A stretch of 64,000 nt of DNA from Metridium senile (taxonomy: Eukaryota; Cnidaria; Anthozoa; Actiniaria; Metridiidae): the NCBI GenBank assembly GCA_949775045.1, contig OX459096.1, forward strand, positions 30,835,475-30,899,474. Direction: 5' to 3'. This document shows positions 42,952-57,900 of this stretch, piece by piece. Every line of letters begins with the position of its first letter. Position 1 is the first letter of the stretch. The translations under genes were made by a program, and so were the position numbers. Below the pieces are notes generated by a model. That model did no database searches, was not told the DNA's origin, and worked only from the letters and a program-made list of their open reading frames with translations.

Positions 42952-45900
42952 TCATCTTGAGTTGAATGAAATACTCGACAACATTTGATGAATTTTATCT
43001 TCATTTTTCAAGATATTACATTTGACGGTGCTAATCTTGTCAACCTGAAATCACAAAACATATAGTAAGTAACTTTGCAATGGTCAATAAGTCCTATTAC
43101 TTTGCACTAGTATTTCACTAGCGAGTAAACTAGTATAGCAGGTTCGTGACGAGGGATGTGGAATCACATGTCTGGGATCGGGGATCACATAGTCCGAATC
43201 AGCTGGAATCCCAGAAGAGGGATAGGGATCGTATGAATATATTCAGGGATCAGAACAAAATATGTGAGCTTTTTGGATCAGGGTTCAATTTTTTGTGTAA
43301 AAAATCTGGATCAATCACGAGAAAACATCCCTAATCAGTATATAAACGATGGCAATATAATGTTAACAGTCCTCTTTAGCTTACCATTTCGTTAATTTCA
43401 GACTCTAGTTCTCCAAGTTGACTCCTTAGTGGTTCAATTTCATTGTCAGTAATACTGCAAAGATAATGATGTACAAGATATTTCAAGGGATGTCATAAAA
43501 CACATACATATGCCATGAAATAGATAGGATAGTAATACATGGACATTGTAGTTTAGGATCCAGAACAATTTCAAGGGAAGTGACTGTTAACTCACAAGGC
43601 ATAACAGTCTTTTTAGTTTTTATCTCATCATAATATAGTTAATTATTCTTAATGTTTTTCGACTGCAAAGGGGGACGCAAAGTGAGGGGAGGGGGTGACT
43701 AGTCAAACAATTCTCCCAGGATCCTCCCTTGCATTGTAATTTGGAGTAAGGGGATGTACATATACACTTTTTCCGATAAACCTTGTACACTCGGACAATC
43801 ACAACACATCTACAACTATTTGTTAGTTGCATGACATATATCATGTTGATATTATCATGGCAACCTGTTGCAGTGGCAGAGTGAAAATACACCTATGCAG
43901 CCTTAGGAAATTTGAATGTCACTTTGGCTGAGACAATGATTTCTGAAATAGGTGTACACCATGTACGATACCTTTGTTCACGTTTGAGTGCAATAGAGTG
44001 TTCTCTGTTTTCTGTTCTCCACATCTCAAGTTCTTTATGCATGCTGTCTACATCTTCTTGTATATAATCCATGATCTTGCCAAGTGGGTTGGCACTTCTT
44101 GTTAGTGTTTGTATACTCCCTCGAAGCTTCTCAATCTATATTATACAGATATTATAGAGATATTATAGATAAATATAGTATGTAAGTAAGTAAGTAAGTA
44201 AGTAAGAAAGCGTATAAGTGCCTAAATAAGAAAGTAAGCAAGCAAAATAGCAAGTAGGTAAGTAAGTAAGAAAGTAAATAAGAAAGCATATAAGTGCCTA
44301 AATAAGAAAGTAAGTTTTAAGCAAGCAAAATAGCAAGTAGGTAAGTAAGTAAGTAAGAAAGCATGTAAGTGCCTAAACAAAATGGTAAGTAGGTAAGTAA
44401 GAAAGTAAGTAAGTATAGGTAAGTAAGTAAGTTAGCAGTAAACACATGTGGAAGTAAACAAATGTGTGGCAGTCTGTAGGGACTTACTTCTTTCTTCGCT
44501 AGTTCTCTTTCCTTCTGCCTGGCTGCATCACTGATTAATGATTTCTCCTGCAACAAATTTGATAAAACGGTAAATGATAAGAAAAAAAACCCTTGAGGAT
44601 GATGATATGTCATGAATCATTTAAGTTCATTACTATCACTTACTCCTGGGTTGAAATCATTCCATCTTTATCAATATTAGAAGAAAACAAAAATGGCATA
44701 ATCGTACTACAGAAAATTAATTGAAGATATCATACTTGTGTGTTTTTGGTTGTCTGTTCTTTGCTTCCTTCTAATTCTTTCTTTGTCTCAAGAATTGTTC
44801 TAACAAGTCCACCTTGGAAACAAATACAAAATAACACAAAATGAGTTTTGTTATGTACTCAACAACATTAGAACATTAGAGATTTTGTATGACTATGAAA
44901 AGCTCACAGCACGAACACGGTCAAATTAGCAAGGTAAGGCACATCAAAATTCTATAAACATCACAGTCGCGGCATGGCATGCACATGGGACTGAACTTTT
45001 TATAGTCACACAAAATCTGCTCTATGTCCAGTATACTGTATACCCTCATAAAAGTACCAGTGGACCATCAGGCTGGACATACATATCAATATATGTGAAC
45101 CTAACATAGATTTTATATAATACCACTTCAGCCTGACAAGAATAGTTACTGGTTCGTTTATGCAGGTTGTTTTTTTTGACCGAGCATGAGGTCTGTACGG
45201 GAAAATATCAGACCAAAGTTTTGACAGTACGGAACGAGCGCAGCGAGGTCCGTACAAAATAAATCGTTTATTATATGGCTTTTTTTCTTAGCGATATACG
45301 AAATCACAAATATTTTATTGCCGAATCTCTCATTATTGAATGGATAATACACAATCTAAACTGGCTAAAAACACTTTGCAGTTATGAAAAGGAAAAACCA
45401 AAATATTTATTGCAATACTTTACAAGTTGTTTTTAATTTTACGGTCTGAAAAAAAAAACGAAAATTGGACCATTGTCATGGTAACGGTCTGATATGGGAA
45501 ATTATATCCCAACAATATATTTTCTCGCGCATTGGTCAAAAGGGATCATGTGGTACATTCTCGGCGGACGGGTATCAGTCGATATCCCCTGTCCAAAGTT
45601 GATATTTGTCCGCTTAATTTTGTTTTTGACAAAAAAGAGCCATGGAAAATAACCAAAACCGTTTTATCAAGACCTCTGATAATGAGATTAAAAGACTAGT
45701 CCAAGAAGCGACACCTGGCAATATAAAAAAGTCGACTAAGTATGCTGTGAACGATTTAATTCACCTTGCACTTTAATGGCTTTCCTTCGCCAACCAAACA
45801 AGATAAAGTCGTTGGGATATAAAATAAATAAACTCCTTCTGGCTTACTGGAATATCGGCTTATAATGTCCTCGGATGAGAAATGTTCCTCAAAATATCAC

Positions 45901-48900
45901 ATTTGCCCTCGAAGCTTCGCTTCTCGGACAAATGTCTATTTTTCGGACCATTTCTCATCCTCGGATATTATCCACTGATATCCCAGCCGCCAGAAGGGGT
46001 TTATTTACTAAATATCAGACCGGAAATCAACCAATAAGAGCGTGTGTACTATCGTAGCCATATAATAATTAAATATATACTTACCATGTGTACTTTCATC
46101 TTCTATTGATTCATTACTTGGAACCTAGTATCAAATACAAAATACATTTAGTTCAGTTAACTTTACCACTAATAAATTTATAATTTATTGTATTTTCGAA
46201 AATCTCTACTAAATTACTATTTTAATGCTCTGTCCACATCATATGACCCTGAAGATTCTTGTGGCTGGAAAACTATCTGCTTATCATGTAACATTTCTTG
46301 TAGTTTAATGTCTCCTATCTCATGCTGCTTTTAACGTTTTTGTAATAATATTTTAAGATACAAGGGCCCGCAGTAATTGGCCTTGCTGTTGTGGGTTCCC
46401 TGCCCACCCAAGTTTAATTATGTAATATGTAATCTTCGTGTTTTTGGGCGAAGCTAATAAAATAAAAAAATAAAAAATAAAAAATAAAAAGATCAGGGTA
46501 ATGGGCTGCTGTTTCGATACATGTTACTTTGACAAGTCTGAATTTCATTTATTATTTCCTTATATGTAAACTGAAATGTTTGGCTTTGTTGTTGTGTACC
46601 AGTTGCTCATGATAGAATATTGTTGATAACAGAGGAATCTATCCTCTGTCTGTGTATTCCAACACAATATATTCTGGTACATTAAGACAGACTCAAAGTG
46701 TTTTGTTTGTTCTTTGATTCAATTTTGTCTATTTATTTTTGTTTATGGTTTGTTTGTGTATTTGTTTGTTTGTTTACAGTATTTGTTTGTTTGTTTTTAC
46801 TTTGGTACTTACAGAATCAACATCATTAACAATTGGATGGTTGTCTTCAACTACAAAGGTCTCGTCATCATCGTCATCTTTCCCGTCATCAACAATAACA
46901 CTAGCAACTTGTTTTCCTGAACCAATTCTGATAAAACAAGATATATATTAAATATACATTATATTGAATTGACTTCCTACTGTATATGCCAATGGGCTTT
47001 TATCAGATGGCAGCCATGTTTATTCCCTTGAAAACAAAAACCTTTGTTTGGAACCTTCTGAAATGCATGAAAGCAAGGGCAAGGTTACCCAAGGGATTGA
47101 AAACCTATTGTTTCAACAATTATGGTGGCCTGTGATAAAAGCAAATAACTGGCTAAATGCATCTCATCAACAATAACTTGTTTTCATCTTACCCTTTGCC
47201 ATGGCAACATTTTTGCCCATTTTCAAGGATTTTATGACTATTGGCTCATGGGTAAGCATTTTGACTTATATCAGACCACACACAAATATTTAGTTTCTAA
47301 ACTGATCCATAATTCACAATGCCACTAGTTTGAAGTGAAGACAAGGAAATTTTTTTAAATTATAAATAATTATAAAATACACCATATAAAAAGAAGGTCT
47401 TGCAAATGTTATGATTGCAAATGTTTAACCAGTGTCTATACCCCCAATGAAATAGAAAGTTAAGACATATATACAGTATCTTGAAATAAGTAAATGTATA
47501 TTATATATAATCAAACCAACCTTGCATTCTGTTCTTCAAGTTCTTCTTGCTGTTTCTTGATCTTTGGTGGTGCTGGTCTTGCACTGCTGGGTCTTGCCAT
47601 TCTTCGACTAAACATAATATTCAATGTCAAAAGTAAGCCTTAAAAAGGCTATTAATCTAAATAATTAACATAAAACTTATTTTGCAAAGGTTACACCAGA
47701 GATCTGTACATGTGACAATCCTCAACATGATCTTTTACATTGATAGCTGCAAAAATTTTGATGTCATGGCTTATAAAGTAGATTGTCTTGACTAAGGAAA
47801 CAATATAAACTATATCCAAGCATGGAATCAACCCAAGTTTTGTAATACCAGAATACAATCCACTAACCACTATACCATAAATTCTCTTATTTGCTATATA
47901 AATATAGGTTACCTTTGTACAACTTGTTGAGGAAGTTCATCATCATGCAAGACACCATTCATTTGTGTGGAAGGTGCTGCATCTGTACTGTCGTCTTGAG
48001 AATCTATAGTATAAAAATAAAAAGGATATTTAAAACATGGATTGCCTTAAGGGCCATTGACACTAGCAATTTTGTTGTGCGACAAGAGCTGCGATTTCAA
48101 TGGCAGATTTGTCAATGTAACTTTGAGCATGCTCGGAATTTAGTGCAACTTGCTGCGATTTTCTGTCTCCTAAATTCGAGCGTATTCGAAATTGCAGCGA
48201 CAAGGTTGCATAAAAATCGCCATTGAAATTGCCACTCTTGTTGTGCGACAAAATTGCTAGTGTAAATGGGCCTTTATATAAAACAATGTTAGTGCTGCTC
48301 TTTGTAATGTGGCCAGGGTCTCAAATTTTTGAATCATCTGTCAGGGTGGAGTAAATTTTAGACTCTAAAATCATGACACATATCTAAAATGTTGTCTTGT
48401 TGTCATGCTATTTCTTGCAATTACCATTGTCAATTTAATGTTTCTGAGGTACATATTAAACAAGTAACAACATAAATGATAGTTATATATGTTATGATAT
48501 TTAGAAAGTGTTTATAGATTGCTGACATGTTCATTAAAGAAGGGCCTCTTTTAGTACAGAAACAAATAAACATCCTAAATGTCATGAATGACTATTATCT
48601 TACCATCACCCTCACCATGCCTTCTTCTTTGTCCTTTGGCAGAGGAGGGTCTGGGGATACGGTTCTGTTGTGAGTCATCCTACAAAAACAACCAAGATAA
48701 TAAACATGTATATAGATTCTAATAGCCAATACTGATAAAGGACTAATAAATAACAGGAATAACAGGAACTGAGAAGAAACCTTTCAGTTTTCAAATGAAG
48801 AGAATCTTTTTTGAATATTAATAATAAATTTTATATAACGTAATATTTCTAAACTAATTTCGCTTTGATATTGAAATCAAGTGTACAAATGTAAGCTGCT

Positions 48901-51900
48901 CAAAGTCCAACCTAGAGTTTGTTTCAGGATATAATTCATTATTATTATTATATATTTTAGTAAATAATTTCTACCTCAAGATTTCCATCTATTAATCCTG
49001 AATCTACCCCATCAGTTTCAACAGTATCTTTATGTACACTCTGCAGTTAGAATAATATATGAAAATCAAAATATAGTATTCAATAATATTAAAGTCTTTA
49101 ATTAACATCATTAGAAAATAAAGCTTGTTTCACGATGGTACGGTTACACTAGTTATCTTTGATACAGGTCTGTGCAAGATATGTCAGTCAAAAAGGGGAT
49201 TTAATTTCAGTAAATATAATAATTTTATCAAGAGATTTAGAGTAAAAATAAGGCCAGAAGTATCTAGTAGAAACGTAAAATATTCCATACTACCCCCCCC
49301 CCCTCCCCCCAAAAATGTATCACATTTTACTCCCATTTAGTAATTCTTCACATTTTGCACATTCCTCAGGAAGTATAAATGAATTCCATACTCTGGTTAC
49401 CCTGGTTACCAGAGGCTTGACTTGCTGTGTATTTTGAGCTGCAAATTGGCGAGATGCTTAGACAACGTCTCGCTCACCACATCGTGGCTCAAAATATATG
49501 TGGTAGGGAGAAAGTTAGTCAAGCCTCTGGTAACCAGGGCATACTCTGGTTTAAACAGCACTAATAACAGATGCCTTACAATTTTATCTTTACCAACTGA
49601 TTTCAGGGAGTTAATATCTCAGCTAGCAAAAACAGTAACTGTTCAGTCTTTTTTAAACTGTAAAAGCTAAATGTCTAAAAACATAAAGACGTGTTCTTTT
49701 TGGATATTTAGGGAGAGTCTATCTCAGCCAGTAAAACTGTATTAGTTGTAGATGTATCACATACCTTTTCTTTTGGAGCATCATTTTCTTTTTCTCTTTC
49801 CTGTTCAATCTTTCTCTCCCGATCACGGCTTCGTTCTTTTTTAGATGAACTCTCTCTTTTAGTAGAATCTTCTGTTTCTTCTTTTCGTTTTTTCTCTTCT
49901 CCACTTCCATGGGAACTTTCTTTTCTTTTAATTTCCTGTTTGGAAAAATAAAGTAGATTCAGAAATAAAATGCATAATATGGCTGCTGCTTAAGGTTACA
50001 GCCCACCTTTGCTGGTTGCTCTCACATGCTCTCACATTAAACATTTGTTTAGCACATAATTTTACAATAATAATAGACAAAGTATATATCATTTTAAAGC
50101 TTATATAACTGAGAATAAGACTGTGTATTTTTAACTCGTGGATTGCAAATCCTCGAGTTATTGGGATGGGGCTTTTGAACCGGAAGTGTCACTCACTCAC
50201 TCGCTCACTCACTCACTCGCTCACTCACTAGATCGTCAGTGTAAACTTTTGAGCCCCAAGATTTTGGTCAGCGTATCTCACTATATGCATTACATCATCT
50301 TTCAAGCAACCACTCTCCCAATTGGGTTTCCTGTGTAATGACGTAATCAAGACTACCCCCTCTCCCAACTTTGGGCTTCCTGTGTAAATACGTCACGACC
50401 TACCCCACCCCACTTGTAACTTACCCCACCATAGGGGTCACGTTCTAACCTCACAAAGCCATTCTCAGTATGTAGTCTATGTGTAAGTTTAAAATTTATA
50501 CCCCAAATAATCGCTCTAACCTCCCATGTGGGACACTTCACTTTATAATCGCAAATAAAAGTTATCACCAACAACAAGTGCATACTTATTATTAACAACA
50601 TAAAAAATGTTGTATCTTTTCTAATTTAAAGTTTTTAAGCGAAATTATTTATATGCGAGAGGTCACTAAATCAGATATTCAATCTTTCGCTCATGCTCAG
50701 AATGATTGAATAAATCTAACAACTCAAAAAAAGACACGTAAAAACAACAAAAACAAACATACTGCATTGTAAATATTTTTTTATGAATTTGTTTACGTTG
50801 AATTTTAAAACGTGCACCCAGACACGGCTTAAAAACGGCTGACTAGTTCAAAGCACGAGGTATTGCACCACAGGAAGCCCAAATACCACAGAAAGCCCAA
50901 GCAAATCGCCATCTTGGATTTGAACACGACTTTTTTCGGATTTCTCGTACTTCTACATCGATTTACTCTTCCAAATCAGCGTTCGCTTTGGGTAAATTGT
51001 TTGCTCAAGACATTATACAATTGCTAGCTGTTATTTTCTAATGTTTTTACGGAAAGAGGTTTTCTAAAACATGTCAATATCAGACCGTTTTTTATACTCG
51101 AGCCAACTCGATCCTCAAATTCTCAGAAAGCAGATTGATCAGCAAGGCCAGGAGCCCAAGGTAGATAAAAACAACGACATGAAAGCTGGATTATTCCAAT
51201 ACAAACTGCCATCAAAGCAAAGAAACAAGTAACTATTATATAATTATACTTTTTTTGATAAATATCAATATTTTCAAAACATAATTCATCTTTTTAGTAG
51301 TTAATCTACATGTGCAATCGGCCTTCTCCGGTTCATAACATCGCCCAGAACGCCTTAAATCGCCTAATAACGTCTAAGAATTTAAGAGCTTTTTGCTAAA
51401 ATCGCCTAACATCGCCAAAGATCTCCTTAGAGTTAGGAACTTTTTGCTAAAATCGCATTAGATCGCCTAATATTACGGCGATTTTAGGCCCCCGAGTCGG
51501 CCTGACAATTAAGATTTATACATCAATTTTAAATCTATTATGAATAAAGTTTTATTTGTTTGAAATCATTGCCTTGTCTTTTCAATATCCTAACATTCAT
51601 TATTTTCATAATGTTCTGAGATTTTTAAAATTATATCCAACAAAGTCAACATTAAAAGTAGTCTAAAAACTAAGCGCTTTCAAAATGCTCTAACAGTGAT
51701 CCACGAGTTGGCCATAGGGCCTTTGATTTTGTTATGAACAAAGATTGTCTGTAACCAATGCTCCACGAAAAACCTATTGTTAAATGATGCGCTAAACAAT
51801 TTTTAACTTAGGGACGGACCATTTGATTTCTGTAGGGAGGGGTGGGTAGATTTTGAAAGTGCTCGAAATTTTTTTTTCACCCTCCAGTGTTGCAGGATAT

Positions 51901-54900
51901 TTTTTTGCTGTACCAACCTATATTTTTTTGCCATATTGACGTTGCACAATTTTTTTTAGATTGGAGAGCTTTCTTAATATTTTAAATACATATATTAAAT
52001 GGTCTGTCCCTTAAGAGAAGAAATAGAAAACAAGGAATCTTGCTATATCATGTTATAGAACAGCCATGAGTTTTAAGAAAACAAGAAGCATCAGGAGAAG
52101 CATGAAAAGTTTTCAATTTCTTATATAAAATATTCAGAGCTAAATTTATAAATGAAAACTCTACTTTTTAGGCTCTGTGCTATAGAGATATGCTTCTCAG
52201 CTTATCAATGTTTTATAAAACCTATATTTACTACTAGTTACCTTGTTTGAGCCTCCTGATTCAGGTTTTTTATCTGAATCTTTGGGTATTTCTCTGTCTC
52301 TACTTTTAGATCGTTCTTTTCTCTTTTTGCTGTCACTGTTAAAATAAAACAATTTAGATAATTTGAAACACCTTGAAGTGTGGATTTAAATTTTTGCATT
52401 CTGTGAAATCATCTGACAAAATCATCTGACGATGATGATGATTAAGACATTATTACTTTCCATTGTAAATCCATAGTTTTAATATAATTATTCATAATTA
52501 TTCACTCTATTTTATTTTGAAAAACAAAGTATTTTGGAAATAATAATGTATTATGATGATGATGTGGTGATATGATTTTGATAATGACAGAAAAGATCAC
52601 TATGTTTTATGATGGTGATGATGATACGACTGATAATGAAGATTATAACAACAGTGCCATTAATGCCTCGATCGATCGAGTAGTTCAGCATGTTGTTGGA
52701 CCTCATTTTGGTTTTGCCGGCTCAGAGTAAAGCAGCTGCTTTTGATAAGCCATGTTATCCATGCGTGTGAAGTGGGCGATGTACTTTAGGTGAAATTTTT
52801 TTCCGCTAGGTCAATAATGGAGCCAGAGCCGCAGATGCACACAGTGGTGTGTGTACAGCGGTGTTTGTGAGGTGGTAGCCGAGATATCGGAATTTTCTGA
52901 CATTTTCGATGTCTTCACCATTGAGTTTGACGATGGATGGTTGGGAGAGAATTTCTTCATCAGCATGAAAAATCCTGGCCTGCAGATTCAACAAATGTAT
53001 ACTTACCCTGAACTTTTACCAGGTTTTCCTCCACTTAAGATAGTCTTAACTGCATCAGCACTGTTTTTCTGGAAAAAAAGAATTTGTAGCAATTTAAATT
53101 ATGAAAAACATACTACTGTATGAATTTTTCCCATTGTACATACAATGATTTATCCCATATTATAAAATAACTATTTGAAATCACGTATGTTGATTGGTTG
53201 AGGCGCGTGCTTTATGAGAGCACACAGCACGCGCGTTTGCATGTTGATCAATTTGTATTTTATAAAAGAAATAAAACACTTGCATTCTGTGCTGTATGCA
53301 GTTATAAAGCACTTGGGGATTGTCAGAACACTCGAGAAGTGTTGAGAAGCACTCCGCTTCGCGTCATGCTTCTCTTAACACTTCTCTCGTGTTCTGACAA
53401 CCCCGCGTGCTTTATAACTGCACACAGCACGCGCGCGCGTTTTCTATTCCTTCATCATATAAAATACAATGTTTGAAAGCTGTTGTAGAGTCAGCAGTAT
53501 TCAACTGCCCTTTCCCATGAGACATTCTCTTTATGCAAAGAAAATACAAGTGATGAGTGTATTCACGTAAGTCACAAGGAAACGTTGTAGAACATTTTTA
53601 TCCCACATGTAAAATAAAGGCTTGTGTGTATACTAGAAAATACAAGTGACTCGTGGGATATTCCACGGTATGCCACTCAAAACCACTGTATAACTAGTAT
53701 TAAAGCTGGAACAATAATAGTGCAAATTTGTTATTGTAATATTGTTTACCTTTGCTAGGGCTGCCTTTGCAAGTTCTTGAAGGAATTCATTGGTTTTCTC
53801 TGGTTCATGACCAGCAACAATCTTATTGGGTCTGACTGATAAGCTAATATCATTAAGAATGGCTGAAAAACAAATTAACATCATTATAATACTATCATTA
53901 GGTTTTCAAAATAAATATTAACTTATACTTGTGTTTACTATCAACTTTTTCTTTCAATTAAGGATACACCAGACAAAACAGAGACGTTTAAAAAAAAAAG
54001 CTAATAGCACGCTCAATTTATACGCAAACCATGACAAAGTATACATTTTTTAAAGCTAAAAGGACAAACAGTATAGATATGAAGCATATTTTTGACAAAA
54101 CCGATTCAATTTAATGTTATCCGACGTTAAACAGGAACATGGTGTCCTAACGCGGAAGGTTAACCTGCAGTAGTTTTAACGTAAAAAGAAAAATGTTTTT
54201 CGGCATCCTCCTTCAGACACATTGTAGTTTCAAAGTGTGTTGGCATTTTTTTTTTAACGCGTCATTATTTTTTTATTTCATTTTGAAGTTAGACCTATGC
54301 TTTTTTTAGCGCATCCTCCAGAGAATGGTTGATATCTGTCGAATAAAAAATGAGTAACTACAAATGCCAACACACTTTGAAACCTGAATAGTGTCAGAGT
54401 CATCATGCAAATTTTCGCTGAAATTCATTAAAAAACTTATGCATGTTAACCTGGCATTTGATTTTGAGTATTTTGTCAAATTTTGCTTTCAAGAAACAGC
54501 GAGTTGAAGTTAAATAGGATTAAAGGATTATTTACTTGGTGCTGACAAGGTCAAACCAAGCCCAAGCGCTGTGAACCAATAAGCAATAGGAACGAAATAC
54601 GATCCTGGACTGATCTGGACAGCAACATTGTTGAGTGAGTTCATAGTTTGACCTTGCGTTTGTCTGGTTGTCGTGTTCTCGCGCAAAAAAATCGACAGTA
54701 ATGAAAACAGAAGAATTAAACAAGAGAGGAGGATGAGGGAACGGCAGAGAGAGAGCTAGAGGAAGAGGCAGGGGATCCGGAAGAGGCAGAAATACAGCAA
54801 CGCCAGATACAAGCACAATAATTGTAGTGAATATATTGAGTATGTTATATAACCTCGCATAATAAACCTGTTTTTATTTTGAAAGTAAAGATTTTGGATT

Positions 54901-57900
54901 TAAAATTTAAATCCAAAATCTTTACTTTCAAAATAAAAACGGGTTTATTATGCGAGGTTATATAACATACTCAATATATTCACTACAATTATTGTGCTTG
55001 TATCTGGCGTTGCTGTATTTCTGCCTCTTCCAAATTAATCTAAGAATATAGCTGTCTATAATAATATATATTATTTACAAGTAGAGTCGTTTCGATGAAC
55101 GACGGAGTGAATGTCTATACCGCATATATTATAATAAACCAGTTTTCATTTTGAAAGTAAACATTTTGGACTTAAATGTAGTTATTCTAAGAATATAATT
55201 GTGCTTTATAGTTTATAATCAAGCAATAAGACGATAATTACAAGTAGAGTCGTTTCGATACAATTGACAATTTACAATCACCGCCGTAATTTATAATGAA
55301 AACTTGGTAGTTTTTTAGCATATTATCACAAAACTTTGTAATTTTGGACAGTAAATCATCATCACTTGTCTTTATAACTTGGTATTTTACTCAGGGTGAT
55401 TTAAAAATTTGGAGGGTTTTGAGAAAAATTTTCTCCGGTGTATCCTTAATCAATAAAAGCATGAGTTGGGATAAATTTGAAGATTATGACTTAAGGTAGT
55501 TCGGGTGTCATGGATTCCATCGTTAGATCTTTTTGAACCTTCTCATGTAAAAAGAGCAAACTAAGTAAAGTTCAAAAACAAAATAAAAATAATGGGTCAC
55601 CGTACTCGTTTCGGAGAAAAAAGTGGTAGACTGGGGCCCATTTTGGTCATTTTTTTTTGTGACAAAATTTGTCGGAATTTGAAACATAAAATGCTATTTA
55701 TTCTATTTTTCCCAATAACAAACTTTTTAACAAGCATTTGCAAAAGAAAGGCACTTTCCTAGAAAACATATTATTTGCCATGTTTAACTCAAGAAAATCC
55801 TTTTGGCAAAATACTACTACGAAAAGTAAGTGCATGTCGAGAATTTTGATGCAAAAATAAACTCAAAATGTGAAAAATACTACATTTTGCGCTCGAAAAC
55901 CATATCATTTTCATTTCACGGAATGAAAAGTTCTGATATGGCAAATCCAACTATAAAATAAAAATGGGGTGACACCACGCTCTTTTCCGAGTTATAGCAC
56001 GAAAACCCTTTAAAAATGATAAAATAAAATAAAATAAAATATTCATATATGTACTGAAAATGAATAATCTATTATACAAAGCAAATATTTGAATCTATGG
56101 TTTCAAAGTTGAAAAATACACACTATAATAGAAAATCTACTTAATATTTCAATTACATGCAATGGCTTTTTTCGTATTATGTAAAATCAAATTTAGTTTG
56201 TTTGTGTGAATATACAAATATTCATTTTGAATAATCATACATGTATATTGAATTAATTTCTAAAAGAAAGGTTTCATAAAGGCAGGAAATTTCAGAAAAA
56301 CCAAGAGGAAACATGGTTTAGTATAAACCAAATCAGTTCAAAAATGTTTAATTTATAAAACATAGAAAACTGTTGAAACTATAAAATAGAACAAAGGTAA
56401 ACATGGTAAAAGTAAATACAAACTCAAAGGAGACTCTGGTGCCTATGATTCAAGATGATAATATGTTATCCATTATGTAAGCAAACATTAAGACTGGAAA
56501 AAAACTTGGCTGAACTGTCTGTATGAATTCAAAAAGATATGCCATGTAACTCCATGAACAGCTTGAAATATCAAGTATTTTCCGCTACCTGTGAGCAATA
56601 CTGCTAAAACATCTTTTCTTTTAATAATAATTGATTAATTAATTAATTAAGATTAAAAGGGCATCTTCTTCTTCAACAGCTTTTCTCTTTGTAAGCATCA
56701 CCTCACAGGAAAACCGGTTTTATAGCTACACAATTACTCAGACTGTCCAATCAGTAAGTATTATCTGGGTTGTTTGGTAAATCGAGATTTACAAATTTTA
56801 TTTGTCTTATTTTTGTGGCTACTGCATTCTGGGAATGCGTAGCCACTATGTCATCGAGTCGTGTAAGTAAGTAAGAATAGGTATATACTTCATTGCTGAA
56901 TGTCCATGTAGTCGTTTTATTCGTTTTGTCAACTATAAGTGATTGATATGAGACCACACGAAGTATATACCCGTAACTCCACACGAAGCCTCCTTCGAAG
57001 CCAATCAATATCTATTCGATTAACTTTGTAACCAATAGTCATTCGACTAGCTCGCATTCGTTCTTTCGATTCCTTCACGAAGGAAAACAAATGTCAATCG
57101 ATAATACTTCATGCTTGCAATTGATCGTGATCTCTGGAACCTTTGACAAACCTGAAGTTGTGGGACTTCAAGATCACAAGTTTCTTCGATTTTCGGTAAG
57201 TAAAGTTTATTTTTCGAAAAAGTATTCAAACTTTTACTTATCACAGCTTTCGTAATTGAATAAAATGAAAGGTTTTTCAAGTTTTATTTACCATTTAGGC
57301 CGATATTTACGCTGGGATTTATGAGTCAGCAAAATCGCTCGCTCAGTATTTTCGATGAATTAGCTCCGTTTGAAGATTCCAAACAACAAAAACCGAAATG
57401 AAAACCCTGTTAGGGAATACATGAGCCTCTAATGAGGATGAATGAGCCTCTTTGTAGGAAAACTGAGTCACATTGTGGAATAAATCAGCCCCATTCAGTG
57501 CGATATTAATTCAACCTCGAAGGATATTCAAGAAATCCTCAAGTTGTACTTATATACAAGCGAAATGACAGACCTGTATTACAGGTTCTACTACCTTTCA
57601 TCTACCAAACAACAATGGAAGCTGTGATAAGTAAATTTGAGCATTCTTGTGACATTGTCGATAATTCTAATGACAATTTATGCCAAGATCAAACGTACAA
57701 AAAGTGATCTGTTGGAAATAATGCTGCACAATTGCAAGATTTAATATGTGAACATTGAAGAGAGAGAAAATTAGGCAAAAATATAAAACAATCCTTAGAA
57801 AGTCAACACCTAGATTATCTATCTATCTAAACAACAAAAATTATTGTTATTGATATAGAGCTAATATTCTCAGCTAAAAAAAATGAATAATTTTTCAAAC

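Larger units (their letters stand above)
53962..55445. mobile_element. 1.5 kb element with GGATACACC ends and TTAA flanks
   Basis: TTAA-GGATACACC (53958-53970) is inverted as GGTGTATCC-TTAA (55437-55449). The terminal repeat is short (9 bp perfect plus scattered matches). The interior contains inverted GTTTCAAAGTGTGTTGGCAT (about 54229) with its partner (about 54363) and a long palindrome (54779-55031). No transposase frame. It lies in TRAF3IP1 intron 3. Confidence 0.65.

Noticed and set aside
54532..54816. 94-codon minus-strand frame with Pro/Leu repeats
   Set aside because: It ends in the palindrome and is a translation of GA-rich repeat sequence. No domain or neighbours support it.
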